Source of the DNA: Mytilisepta virgata
Lineage: Eukaryota > Mollusca > Bivalvia > Mytilida > Mytilidae
NCBI GenBank assembly: GCA_028015205.1
Contig: JAPWFG010000020.1
Location: forward strand, 3,348,001 to 3,412,000
Direction of reading: 5' to 3'
DNA: 64,000 nt
Shown in pieces: positions 23,612 through 35,300 of this stretch. Positions within the stretch are counted from its first letter, which is position 1. Every line of letters begins with the position of its first letter. A program made the position numbers and the translations under genes. The notes beneath the pieces are model-generated. The model was given only the letters and a program-made list of their open reading frames with translations, made no database searches and had not been told where the DNA came from.

Positions 23612-24950
23612 CTGAAAGTACAGAAAAGGTAACAATACAATGGTCTAACAATACTGAACACAAAATAAATTTCATTCCTTTTTATGTTCAATGCACCTTA
23701 CAACATTCATTTGCAAATTAAACTTTACAAGTAAATTTTTGTCCTGTCTGACCCCTAAAAAGGGGTCTGGTGGGAGGGGTGACAACAGATTTTTCACAAA
23801 ATGTTTGTCATTTTGGTTTCTGAAATTGGACATGAGAAAAAAATTCCAAAAACCATAAATTATATGAAGAATGTTTTTGAAAATTTGATTGAAAGCCAAA
23901 TATCACATTTTGTCTGACTCTAAATAAGCTTTATGTTTTATGGAAAAATGTTAACATCATGTACAATTCTTTCACTTCTTATGTCTTGTATTGGAGTGAA
24001 TTTGAAATTGCTCATTCTGTTATCCCATCCAATTACTCAAATCAATCAATTGTTTGGAAAAAATGAAGCATTTGGCCTATTAGCTTTTCTACTGTTTTAA
24101 AATTTAAAGAAAATGATTTAAATTTAGAAACAAAAAACTGTTTATATTAAAATCAGTTTTCGTGTGTTCTGTAAATCTCCAAACTTAACATAATTGAAAT
24201 TTTACCACTTTGCAATTAAACATTTATTTCTTGACTAATTTCTAACTAACACTACTATTATCCATATGAATATGTTACAAAACAGCCCAATCCATACTGT
24301 TCAGCACTGCAATAAACAACTTCTGTGTCTCCTGCTGTCAGACAGAAATTTTAATTGAACTGAATCTGATATCAATGGATATTTTAGCAGAAACATTTTT
24401 ATAAATAGATATATGACAAAGTTAATCAATGAAAGTGGTACATGGTTATTTTCATGAAATGTGCTTAGTGTTTGGGTCCTTACGTCAGAAACAGAATTTA
24501 GTACTGTGGATTCATTATTTTAAATGGAGTAAAGTTAATGTATGTATAATGAAACTTTTGTATATTTGATAAATTCTCAAAACGATTTCTCATCAGAAAT
24601 AATAGATGGGAATTTGATGTGTAGACACACAATCTCTAGTTAATGCTGAAATGCCCTCCCAATACACTGAAATGTCCTTTGCCACATGAATTCTTAAAAG
24701 ACTGGGGTGTTTACACAAAACAAATAGAAAAGGTTAATAAACCTGCCTTACATGTGAAAATATGCATTATTACAAAAAATTAAAATTCTTCATAGGTATG
24801 AAATCTATTATTACATGCCTCATTTAAAATAAATGTCTCATGCATTAGCAAGGCAAGTGTCAAATGTTGTAAACTCTTTTATTTTTATCTTTGATCTATA
24901 AATTGCCCCCCCCCCCCCCCCCATTTTTTTTATTTTACTTTCTGACTCTG
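23612..24950. other. Upstream flank of MYO16, no gene seen
   Basis: AT-rich DNA that should hold the 5' non-coding exon and promoter of MYO16. I cannot place a promoter. A C17 run lies at about 24906-24922. Confidence 0.4.
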
Positions 24951-24957
24951 TATCATA

Positions 24958-25069
24958 GGCGTTTGTTTTATACAAATAACAGCCTCGTACATATAGCTAC
25001 AATAATGTAGGTCCTGTGACTTTTGACTCAGTCAGTGTATGGGGCTGTTATTTGTATAAAACAAACGCC
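24958..25069. repeat. Perfect 27-bp inverted repeat (fold-back)
   Basis: Arms GGCGTTTGTTTTATACAAAT... at 24958-24984 and its exact reverse complement at 25043-25069, with a 58-base loop. No protein inside. Confidence 0.88.
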
Positions 25070-25079
25070 TGTGCTCTGT

Positions 25080-25103
25080 CTGAGACTACTATAGTAGTCT
25101 CAG
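25080..25103. repeat. Perfect 24-bp palindrome
   Basis: CTGAGACTACTA followed directly by its reverse complement TAGTAGTCTCAG, without spacer, 10 bp after the 27-bp inverted repeat. Confidence 0.9.
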
Positions 25104-25828
25104 GCTCTGTATATAAATTTTCTTTAGCCTTTAGTTTAGGATGTAATGTGCAATAAAGACTTACTTCACCTTCTCCAATTCTCAGTTACTTTATCAGTGT
25201 AATTATTTTGAATTGAACATTAAAGAGTCATTATTTGTCTTCCTCGTGGAAACATGAGACCAGTTTGTGTTTGTAAACAACCGGGTTTAATCAATGTCTA
25301 GAATTGACAAATCTAGAGGAGTACGAACTAACAAACCCAATCACCCGCAAAATAAGATCAAATAACGAACACCTGTAAACAAAGTCTATTTCAGTTTCTT
25401 AAAAAAGAATGTGAATCATGTAATGTCACGTTTAGGAAAAACTTCAGAACATGATGTATTCTGAGTGATATTTCAATTATTTAAATTTATCAGCAACATA
25501 TATATATGTCTAGTGTAGACGTTTTTTGTTTTAATTAAATCACCTTCATAGACGTTATATTTTAAAATAAACTGAAAACCTTTCAACAAATGTTCATGAG
25601 AACCCATATCTTTTATTAAAGTAAAAATTTCAAAATTGCCAGCTCACGGCAAGTAGGGTCTGTCCGGCTTTTAAAAAGCTTGTTTAAAGTTATATGGTAT
25701 ATGCGATAACAAATTTTACAACAAAAAATTATTTCGTACAATTGTTTTTTACTGTCAACAGCATCCACCCCTGAATTCTGTATCTATTCTTAAATCATTC
25801 TTTATAGTTTATAACATATATTATTATT

Positions 25829-25920
25829 CTCTAATCTTTATCCTTTAGACCGTTATATGTATATATACATATTCTCTTGAGATTATGTATATAAATATAA
25901 TTGTCTAAAGGATTATAGAG
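25829..25920. repeat. Imperfect inverted repeat, AT-rich loop
   Basis: ATCCTTTAGAC (to 25850) faces GTCTAAAGGAT (from 25903), with weaker pairing outward to CTCTAA/TTATAGAG. The loop contains ATATGTATATATACATAT. Confidence 0.5.
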
Positions 25921-26377
25921 TTTACTTAGAGAATGGCATAAAAAATTTCTGAATAGACTTTTCAGACATTTTTTATGAGGCAAAGATGCTGATTAACGAA
26001 AACATCAGCTATCAGAATAAAGAAAATTGCTGTTATATCTATTATTTTATATAGATTGCATTAAATTATTTTAAACTCATTCATGTCCTTTGCAAATAGC
26101 AAATTATGTAACATTAACAAACTCAAATTACTTTATTGTCATTAAACATAAAGTTTGTGACAAAAACAGATTAACAAAATATACACTATACTGAAGATTA
26201 CAAAACCTTCAAACAACAAGCAAACAGTGACTAGTACCCTCACCTCAGTTTCAAAGACTGTTTTAAAAAGGAACCCGTGTTTTTTACTTGCTGAGAGGAC
26301 GCTGGGTTCAAAATAAAGACAAGTTAAATTCGAATTTTTGGCCGAAAACTTTGAAAAGTTATTTGTCATAATGCTTC

Positions 26378-27010
26378 ATTTAATTTACAATTTAATATGA
26401 AATGTTTTTCATCTTCTATCGTTTCACATATTTTACACAAACATTGCTCTCTTGGGATTTTATAATATCTGCCCTTTTCAATTTCTAAATTATGATCACT
26501 AGATCTATACTTCGTGATAAGTTTTCGATATTCAAAATTTTCTGAAGATAAAAAGTATTCTTGTTTAAAGTCTTTTTAATTGTTTATATAAAAATAATTT
26601 GTTATTTTCTTATAGATTATGAATTTTTGCTTCATATAAAGTATATAACTTTCAGAAAAAGAAGTCTTGACTTCTAATTTAATTTTTTAACATTTGTATT
26701 ATTAACGTTTTCTAATTTGCATTTAGTATTCTCTGGGAGAAAATCTTCAGCGTATGTATACCATGAATATATATTTTGGGAATGTAATTCCTTACTTAGA
26801 TTAAAAGCTTCATTTAAGAGAGGATTTATCACGGTTTTCACTATAGAGTCTTGCTAGATAGGTTATGGTTTGTGTAAATATAAATTTTTCCAAAGGTGGT
26901 CGTCCTAATTCTGCTATATTTGAGGAGATTTTCTTTAGTACACAGAATATAAATGGACTTTTTCAATATAAAATTTTTCAATGAAAAGTAGTGGGTCAAT
27001 ATCTTTGTGC
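26378..27010 (-). pseudogene. Non-LTR retrotransposon ORF2 C-terminal remnant
   Basis: Minus-strand translation gives RYYKIPREQCLCKIC and IEDEKHFILNC (about 26395-26480), the Cys/His motif near the C-terminus of many animal non-LTR ORF2 proteins. Upstream fragments include NPLLNEAF and YSWYTYA, also found in the 46.6-47.5 kb remnant. Several frame breaks; not functional. Confidence 0.65.
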
Positions 27011-28199
27011 CCTTTTTCTGCTCTCTATAACAAACCTTTGTTTTAACCCCTTTTATCTTTGCAATTTCGAATTTCTGACCTAAGAAATATCAACCTCAAA
27101 AGATTTACAGAATAAGCACACTTTAACTGACTACAGAAAAAATGGGACAAAAATTAGATCAATACAGAATTTCAGACCCCCTCCCCCATCCAGACCCCCG
27201 GAAAAATTTCTTACTCACAGAATTTTCTTTTCCGAAAGAATGTGTAAATTATTTTTAGTTTAGGAGGTACTTAAATTGGTAAGAAGTATGATTTTATGGA
27301 TTCCTCACGCATGTTATTTACATAATGCTAGTGTAGTCAAAGGACGTTTACTTACTGGAATATAGTGTATGTTGAAGTAAATATAAGAATCGAGAAGCCA
27401 GATCATGTACAGACGTTTTCTGGATGAGGATGATACATTATTACATCACATTATTGTATAGACGGAATATTGTGCATGGAAAAATATTTCTTGCACGGAG
27501 GATTGGATGGTAATTTTAAAATTGGGTGCAGTGGTGTATAGCTGGGGATTTGAAAATAATGCTACACAACCTCTAAAATTACATGTAGGACCAATTCAAT
27601 TTTAAACATAAAACCCATTTGCATATCAGTATAAGAATAAGAATATTCCAACCAACCCATAAATTTAATCGATAGAAATTTAAACCATGCATGCCTAGCT
27701 GTATGTTAGTGCACTCTGCAAGTGCAGATATCACCCTCTTTGTCAGCAAAAACTATTTCATTGACATTTTACCAAAGTTCAATAAATGTAAATTGAATAT
27801 AGACATTTTTGCACACAGTAACGTATCATTTTTGCAGAAAATGTTTTGTGCAGTGTTTTGAGTAAATAGCGAATTCAACTTCAAAATTATACTTCCCGGT
27901 CATTTTGTAAACTATATAAATCTGGCATATTAATCAGTACTGCAGTTGGTTGGCAATTCTACTCATTACTTTTATTTTAATTCAATCTTTCATTATTTTT
28001 TAATAGTGGATTGGAAAACATGTTATACCAGCATAATGAACTTATTATTCTTCCTCTCCTCAGTATTTACGTTTACGGGATAAAAAATAATTTGCCAGGC
28101 CACTTATATTCCTCCCAGCCAAGTTTTTAAATTAGCAAATTATAAATCTGTTTTACTCTTATTATATTTGGCTAAAACTTAAATCATTTCACTAACAGT

Positions 28200-28231
<32 letters not shown>
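28200..28231 (+). repeat. Poly-A run, about 32 bases
   Basis: Uninterrupted A run followed by CGCGGG; it lies directly left of a plus-strand reverse-transcriptase fragment and may be the tail of an upstream retroposon (truncated SINE tail at 28002-28080). Confidence 0.8.
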
Positions 28232-28232
<1 letters not shown>

Positions 28233-28251
28233 GCGGGAAATGTTACAAATG

Positions 28252-28345
28252 TAAAAAGAAACTATATGTGTGTTTTGTAGATTTCATAAAGGCTTTTGAT
28301 AGTATCTGGAGATCATCTTTATTCTTAAGTAAGCTGAATCAGTAC
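28252..28345 (+). pseudogene. Reverse transcriptase fragment, plus strand
   Basis: Translates KKKLYVCFVDFIKAFDSIWR then SSLFLSKLN, the catalytic region with the first Asp (VDFxKAFD) of non-LTR reverse transcriptases. It stops at the junction with a minus-strand RT fragment. Confidence 0.7.
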
Positions 28346-29105
28346 GAAACATTCCCCATATTTCACTGCCATATAGTAGTATGGGTTTAATTGTATGGTC
28401 ATAAAGATGTAAAAATGTGGCAATACTAGGGTTAAACGATGACAAGCATCTCTGTAGCTTAAAACATGCTTCTAAAAATTTGTTGTATAATTCATCTTTA
28501 CACTGCTTGAATATACCACTAGATGTAAATGTGATTCCAAGATATCTGTATAATTTTGCAAAATGTAAACAGCATTTTAAAAATTTTCCTGGTTTGTTAA
28601 AAATTATAATTTTTGTCTTTTTTAGATTAACGTCAAAAAACCAATCTAAACAATATTCATGTAACATATTAATTCTCGTTTGCAAGCCTTCCTGTGTTTC
28701 TGAAAAAAATACTACATCATCAGCATACATAAGACAATCTACTCTACGGTTATTAATATTTACTGGATCAGGACATGATAAAAACTTGTCAGGTAGATCA
28801 TTAATAAATATTTTGAAAATATTTGCTCTTAAAACATCACCTTGTCTAACCCCTATAAATGATTTAAAACATGGGGTCATTTCATCAATTTTAACACAGA
28901 GGTCACTTTTATTATACATCTTTAATGATAATATAAAACTTTCCAGTAATATTGTTTGTTAATAGCTTATATCTGATACCCTCATGAATCACTTTATCAA
29001 AAGCCTGTTTAAAATCTACAGAACAGGCAAATAGTTTACCCCCCCCCCCCCCTTTTTACTAATATATTTATCAATAACATGATCAGATGGTCTACATTTT
29101 TTGGA
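28284..29105 (-). pseudogene. Non-LTR reverse transcriptase remnant (YADD), minus strand
   Basis: The longest open stretch (28284-28919) covers GVRQGDVLRANIFKIFINDL, the catalytic YADD (in CLMYADDVVFFSETQEGL) and LYGSEIW. It continues upstream in other frames: VDFKQAFDKVIHEGIRYKLL, and PSDHVIDKYISKK near 29070. Frame breaks lie near 28920 (two bases apparently lost) and in a C/G homopolymer (about 29040-29052). Its C-terminal side abuts the opposite-strand fragment at about 28345. A fossil, not a gene. Confidence 0.85.
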
Positions 29106-29184
29106 AAAGTATTAATAACTGTTTATTAATTAACAATTTTATTTGTAGAAAATGTAATTGTTCAGTGTGTCTGTACTATTGTGC

Positions 29185-29221
29185 TCTTTCCAATAAAATA
29201 TTGAATTGAATTGAATTGAAC
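29185..29221 (+). repeat. (TTGAA)n retroposon tail
   Basis: CCAATAAAATATTGAATTGA plus further TTGAA units: a polyadenylation-like signal followed by a short pentamer tail, typical of 3' ends of some non-LTR elements. It ends right before the gene 2 promoter region. Confidence 0.5.
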
Positions 29222-29224
29222 TTT

Positions 29225-29286
29225 ACCGTAGAAAGTGAAAGTAAGCAGTGTTATTTCCCTTGACGTAGGAAAGCGAAAGTAGCAGA
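29225..29286 (+). promoter_or_regulatory. Proximal promoter/5' leader of the methyltransferase gene
   Basis: Two GAAANNGAAA motifs (GAAAGTGAAA 29231-29240, GAAAGCGAAA 29269-29278) fall in two similar blocks (ACCGTAGAAAGTGAAAGTAAGC and GACGTAGGAAAGCGAAAGTAGC in part). TGACGT half-sites occur at 29261 and 29288. GAAANNGAAA is the core of interferon-regulatory-factor sites in animals. Whether this is promoter or 5' UTR cannot be told from sequence. Confidence 0.45.
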
Positions 29287-29382
29287 ATGACGTCGTCGTT
29301 GGAGAATATCTGGTCGACAATAAAAATACTAGATGGCGGAACATCGATGGAGTTAGTTAGGATAGGAAACAAATTTATTGAG
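29287..29382 (+). CDS. HMT coding exon 1
   Basis: MTSSLENIWSTIKILDGGTS then MELVRIGNKFIE: the N-terminal strand with LDGG of the family. Short exon, 32 codons, phase 0. Confidence 0.87.
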
Positions 29383-32300
29383 GTTATTAACCCCAATTTT
29401 CAGCTTCACTTGACCTAATGACGTCGTAGAACAATTGCTTTTTTAATTGTGACGTCATACTTTTTCTTAATCCCTTTTAGTGGGCGGCCAAGTCAGAAGA
29501 ATATCTCCGGACACAGAATCCCAAAAGGGATTAACTTTTTCTTTGTGATGTAAAAAAGCTACGGGAATATCTATGAATTTTAGCTATGGCAGGTCCAAAT
29601 TAATATGTCAAGTATCAACTAAGTAAAGTGGACCTTACGTTGATAAAAAAAGGATCTGTAACACCAACCCTAAAGAACACAAAAACAGTGCTCTGCTTTT
29701 GTGCCATGGGTCATATAGACTCAAACATGGCATTCAGCTTTGCTTTCAAAACTGCTTATGTAACAGTGGTTTGATTCCGCCAGTGTACTTTATCCGGCGG
29801 ATGAAAACCTCTGGTGTTTTTTATCCACCAACAAAATATCCCTAGGTTTTTTTCTCCGGATCCAGTGTAAAATATCCATCACACATCCTAACATTCTAAA
29901 GAGGGTTTTTTTTAAGGGGAACTATATAAAAAATGGGGCTTGGTATTTTTTGGGGGTATTTGAATATACTGAAACTTGTATAAATGATTTATGTGATAAA
30001 TGGACAAAATAAACTAGTGTTTTTTATCCAGGAATGATTACACTGGTGCTTTTGTACCCGGAATGATTACACTAGTGATTTGGAACCAGGAATGATTACA
30101 CTAGTGATTTGTAACCAGGAATGATTACACTAGTGCTTTAGATCCAGACAATGATGAAGTGTTTAAGTACTCATTTTAAATAACTGAGGGGGTGAGTTTT
30201 TTTAGAAAAAATATCCTGACCCTGATTTTGGTAAAAAAAAATATTTCTGGTCTGCACTTGTATTGAAAAAAATAATCTGTCTCACATTTGACAATTTAAA
30301 AAAACATTTCTACATTGAACGTATAGGGAACATAAGAAAGACTGGTATTCTCTCCACCGCAACATCTCCTGATTTAATTGTTATAACTTTATCAATGTTT
30401 ATCAGGTGAAATCAAAAATAAGGTATTTCAAATATATTGAACAATGGAATATTCATAAATAGTGATTGCATATCAAAATTTAAATATTTTAACACTTAGA
30501 TAATCAAAGCTTCTTAATATTTTAGTTTGTTTTAAACCAAATCAAACTGATAAATAACATCTTATTAAGAAAAATGAATCCGAACCTATTAAAGGGAGAT
30601 AATGCTAATCCACACAAATCACATTTATAAAATACACAGCGACATGTAAATAACCACCCATAGTTCAAAATGCAACAAGAATTTACTAGGTAATTTCATC
30701 CTATTTTCAATAAAGTATCTATGTATTAAAACAATAAATTTACTATTCAGTAAAGTGAGTTCAATTTAAATTATAATATGTTTCCCATGTGAATTTAAAG
30801 AAAAGATATTAAAAAATAAAATAAATTACAAATTTTAATAACATACTGAACGCATTTTAAAATAAAAAAGGTTTACAGTTAGATAACTAATGCTCATTTA
30901 TATTTTTATTTGTATTAAAGGTTTCAACTTATTTTAAACATCTTATTCAGAAATTTTTTTTATCAAGACCAAATAAAGGGAGACTATTCAAATCAGCTAA
31001 AATCACAATACATGTATTGTTTGTAACTAACAAAAGAGAGTCCTTACTCAGTGAAATATACACTAGAGAGTTTTATCCTATGTACAAAAAGTACCAAAAT
31101 ATTAAATTCATTAAAATATATATTGCGAGGTCAATGAAGTATGAAAAGAAAGTAAACAACAAACCGATCTAATGTAAACAAAACAACGAAATCAATATCG
31201 ACGTTTTCACACTATTTACATCCAATATTCCCTAGTGAAAAACAGTTACCCGGAATAAATACACGGCGGAATGAAATTACGCTTACATAACTGCCAATCA
31301 AAAAAATTTTCAAGCCTTTTATACTCATTTCAATGCCCGAAAATCATGAGGCTTTCGTTTTCAGTTTTTTCATTGAAAAGGCCACGAAAGGTGGGGGATT
31401 TGAGTGTTGTCCCATGCCCGACAAAAATCATTCATGCGGAAAATCCATTTAGGTATAATTAATGTTGAAGTTGTATATAAATCAACACATATTTTTTAAA
31501 TAAATATATTTTATTTGTTTATATTCTGATATTTATACAACATTTTGAAAAATGTGACTTTTCGTTTGCTGTTTACTATATTTAGACCAATCAGGTCCCA
31601 AAGTGATTGCATCAAACTTCAATATGATCTTGATGCAGCAGCCAAGTGGGAAAAGGACTACTTGGTTGTTTTTGATCCTAACAAATTCACAGTCTTATCT
31701 ATTTCACATAAAAAGCATCCATTTAAACAAAACTACATTCACCACAACCACACATTAGAATTCGTCTCATCTGCTAAATACCTTGGCATAACTCTACAAT
31801 CTAATTTAAAATAGGATACAAATATCAACGAAATAACATCAAGAACCAACAAAACTCTTGGTTTTCTTAAACGAAATTTGAAAACATCAAACCAACATAC
31901 CAAAAGTCATGCATACCAAGCACTTGTAAGCCCTAAACTTGATTACTCATGCTCAATATTGGACCCACACATGTCTGAATAAATATCAAAGATTGAAATG
32001 GACCAGAATCGAGCTGCTCGATATGTATGAAATAAATACCACAATATGAGTAGTTTATCTAACATGCTAAACACAATAAACTGGCTACCGCTTAAAATCA
32101 GCAGACTTTACACAAAACTCATTATGTATAATATCATTCATTATCTTGTTACCATACCATCAGATACCATACTAATTCATACAGAATCAAGGACTAGAAA
32201 ACATCATCCACTTTAATTCAAATACTCACAACCAAAAATACTTACAGATACTCATTTTTCCCCATCTACAATACCGCAGTGGAATAGCTTACCTGTCTCA

Positions 32301-35300
32301 ATTATACAGTCTCCATCAGGTGACAGCTTTAGAGAACAGCTTACGACTACACTCTGTTCTCTACACTCTCACTTACGTCGTTGGCAAAGGGTATTGTTAT
32401 GTAACTTCCTAGAGTGAAATTTGACTGGATTTCACTGGCTGAATTACTAGATTTGATTTCACTCTGAAATCCTGATATGAATCAACACACTCAATGTAAT
32501 AATCATCAGCTTGTTTGATAGTTCACAGAAACTTGAAGAATTAAAAGAACCCAAATCACCCAGGAAGCCCAATTTTTTAATGTCACAGGAAACGTGAATA
32601 AGTTTGTTGGTGTGTACTAAATAATTCTGATACATGGCATAATAATTTAATGCATATCTGTTGAAGGGAAATTTATTTAAAAATCAAGAAAATTAAATAG
32701 AGCAGCAAAATGAAAACAAAAATTTCTTTGAAACCACTGAGCCACTTTAGACCTATTAAATACAAGTTAAATGGTCCCCTTAATAAACTATATCCAGGGT
32801 TTCAGACTTGGACCAAAATTGTTGTATACACATATTCTGTTGATTTCTGCAATATCTTCTCATTTTTTACACATCATAACAATGGTACAGATAGACAATC
32901 CAGCAATCGTTTTTCATTATTTTGTCATTTTGAAATGCTACAATACAGGTAATCAACAGACTTTCATCTGAAATCTAACAAAAACACACTGTACCATATG
33001 ATCTTATATCTATATCAAAATTCTTAAGGGTGAATCAGATGAGGTAGCAAAAATTGTTTCTTGCAAGAACTACTCTCTGATTGTAATAGGTAACTTGTGT
33101 GAAAGAGATTACTTGTATGATTCTTTTTTATGTCATTTATGAAATATTGATTTTAATTTCAGAAAGATGCATTATGGTCTGCCAGATTGCTGTATACAAA
33201 TCCTGATGCATTTATACAGTGTCATAAAAAGTATGGGAAATTAAGACTACTAAATATTGATGAGGCAATTTAAAATACATGTACCTATATCTATTACTGT
33301 TTTTTTTTTCAATTTCAAGCCGCCGGTTTTTTTGGGAATATGTCAAATTTTTCTTTGAAATGAGAGTAAAAATGATGAAATACTTCAAATATTTCAAAGA
33401 GTAAATTGTGTGCGATTCATTCATTTGTATAAAAAATGACTTCATTACAGACCAATGTGAAATTGCTGAACATGTGCAAGTTTTTTTTCTCCAAAAGTTT
33501 GATCCTTGTTGACTTCTAAGTTATATCTAATTATTATTTGAAATGTTCAGAATCATAATGGAGTATTTACTTGAAGAGATCAGGCCTGGGCGCCATAAAG
33601 AACTATTTTTGCTGAGCAAAGAAAATCTTACTCAAATTCCCATTCTCAGCCAATCACATTTGAGTATTCCGATATTTAAGAATATTCTCACGCTTAAGAA
33701 TATTCTCAACTTTTATGGTGCTAGGGGCAGTTTATGTGGGACAAACAGTAATATATAAATCTTGTACTGTATATGAAATAAATTATTATTTGTTATGCAT
33801 ACCGTATATCAGTGCTTCTCAAAAACATAATAATTGTTTACCTATAAAAACACTAAAAACAAGACAGAAGGATTCAAAAACTATGGACTTTTATTTATTG
33901 AAGAGATAGACTCTTGTCTTTTAGTTAATGGTGTTAGCCTACTTTTAGTAAAAAGAATTTCCTTTTCAGTGAAATTTCTAACAGTTGTAAAGGAGAAGCC
34001 ACAAACTCCATTTTTCTGTGTCTTAAACAATACAAAATAAATACTCGTATTACGGTATATTTAATAAAAAAAAATTGTTGAATATTGGTAGGTTTGTCTC
34101 AAAGAGTTTAATTACAGTCGAAAACATCAGATTGATTTCTTCTCATCCTTTTCCTTTGAAAATTCTATCATATTATATGCTCTTAGGAAAGTATTTTTCA
34201 AGATTTTTATTGATAATGGAAAATGAACTAACAATTACTAACAGATCTACATATTGATATTTATCATTATGCCACTAAGGTTAATGAGGCTGGGATAAGG
34301 TACGGGTACTAGATGTTTTTCAACTAATAAATTTACAGATTTCAAATAAAGAATATAAAAAAAAAATTATAGACTACATCAGTTATTTATTAATATGTGT
34401 TGGCTATATTGAAATTGGGGACTATCATAATATACGTTGTGAGGAAAAACAGACATGGAGTGAAGTTAGAAAGAAAGCACAAAATCACAAGTATATAACC
34501 AAACTAACATCCAGAGATCATAACATGGTCTTCAGTAGTTGAAAACCACACCATACCAAAAGCCCTGAATGGTCCCAGAGTAATTCATGAGTAGTTATGT
34601 CTGATGGTAGAATATCGTGTTGTTATGACATGAGTAAACACCTCAAACACAGTGAAATGTTATTACATGTCATATGGTGAAAATCAGGGAATACTAACAT
34701 TTTTTTGTTGCTACATAAGTAATATATCCCTTTTCTAATTATCATTTGGATATTTATTTATACATGCTATTTCTTCCACTAAGACTAAGGCCTAAACAAA
34801 TTCTTCCATTAACCTGACCAAACCTTTACTTACTGTATATTGTTTATTGTTTATTCAAATTGCATATATACCCATAAGGATTAAGCAATACAAATGAATT
34901 AAAACTAAAATATAAAACATATGCATGTACATATGTATAGTACAAACTAAATGGTATAGAACCTTGACCAACATGGACCTTACTATCTCAGTGCTAATGA
35001 TTGTTTAACAAAGGTTTAACCTAAGTATGGTAAAAGATTAGAAATATGAGATAGAATAAATTAAATTTTTTCAGAGGAAGATAATTCTTGTAAATTCTGT
35101 TTTAGTTTACTTCATTGATAAACTGGTTTTTAGCATCCTTGTTCAGCCTGCATGTGAAGAAAAAATGATATTCATCCTCAATAACATGATTACAGACAGA
35201 ACATGTGATGGACAAGGCATATTTCTGTATCTTCCTACTTCTATCATCAAACAGTGATCATTTAATCTAGCTTACTTAATAATTGTCTAATTTTAAAATT

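Noticed and set aside
28417..28962. 181-residue plus-strand ORF
   Set aside because: Antisense shadow of the minus-strand reverse transcriptase with the YADD motif.
32710..32971. Possible additional HMT exon ORFs in intron 1
   Set aside because: Exon 1 (29382) joins exon 2 (33163) in phase 0 and gives a continuous family sequence; these ORFs have no matching motif.
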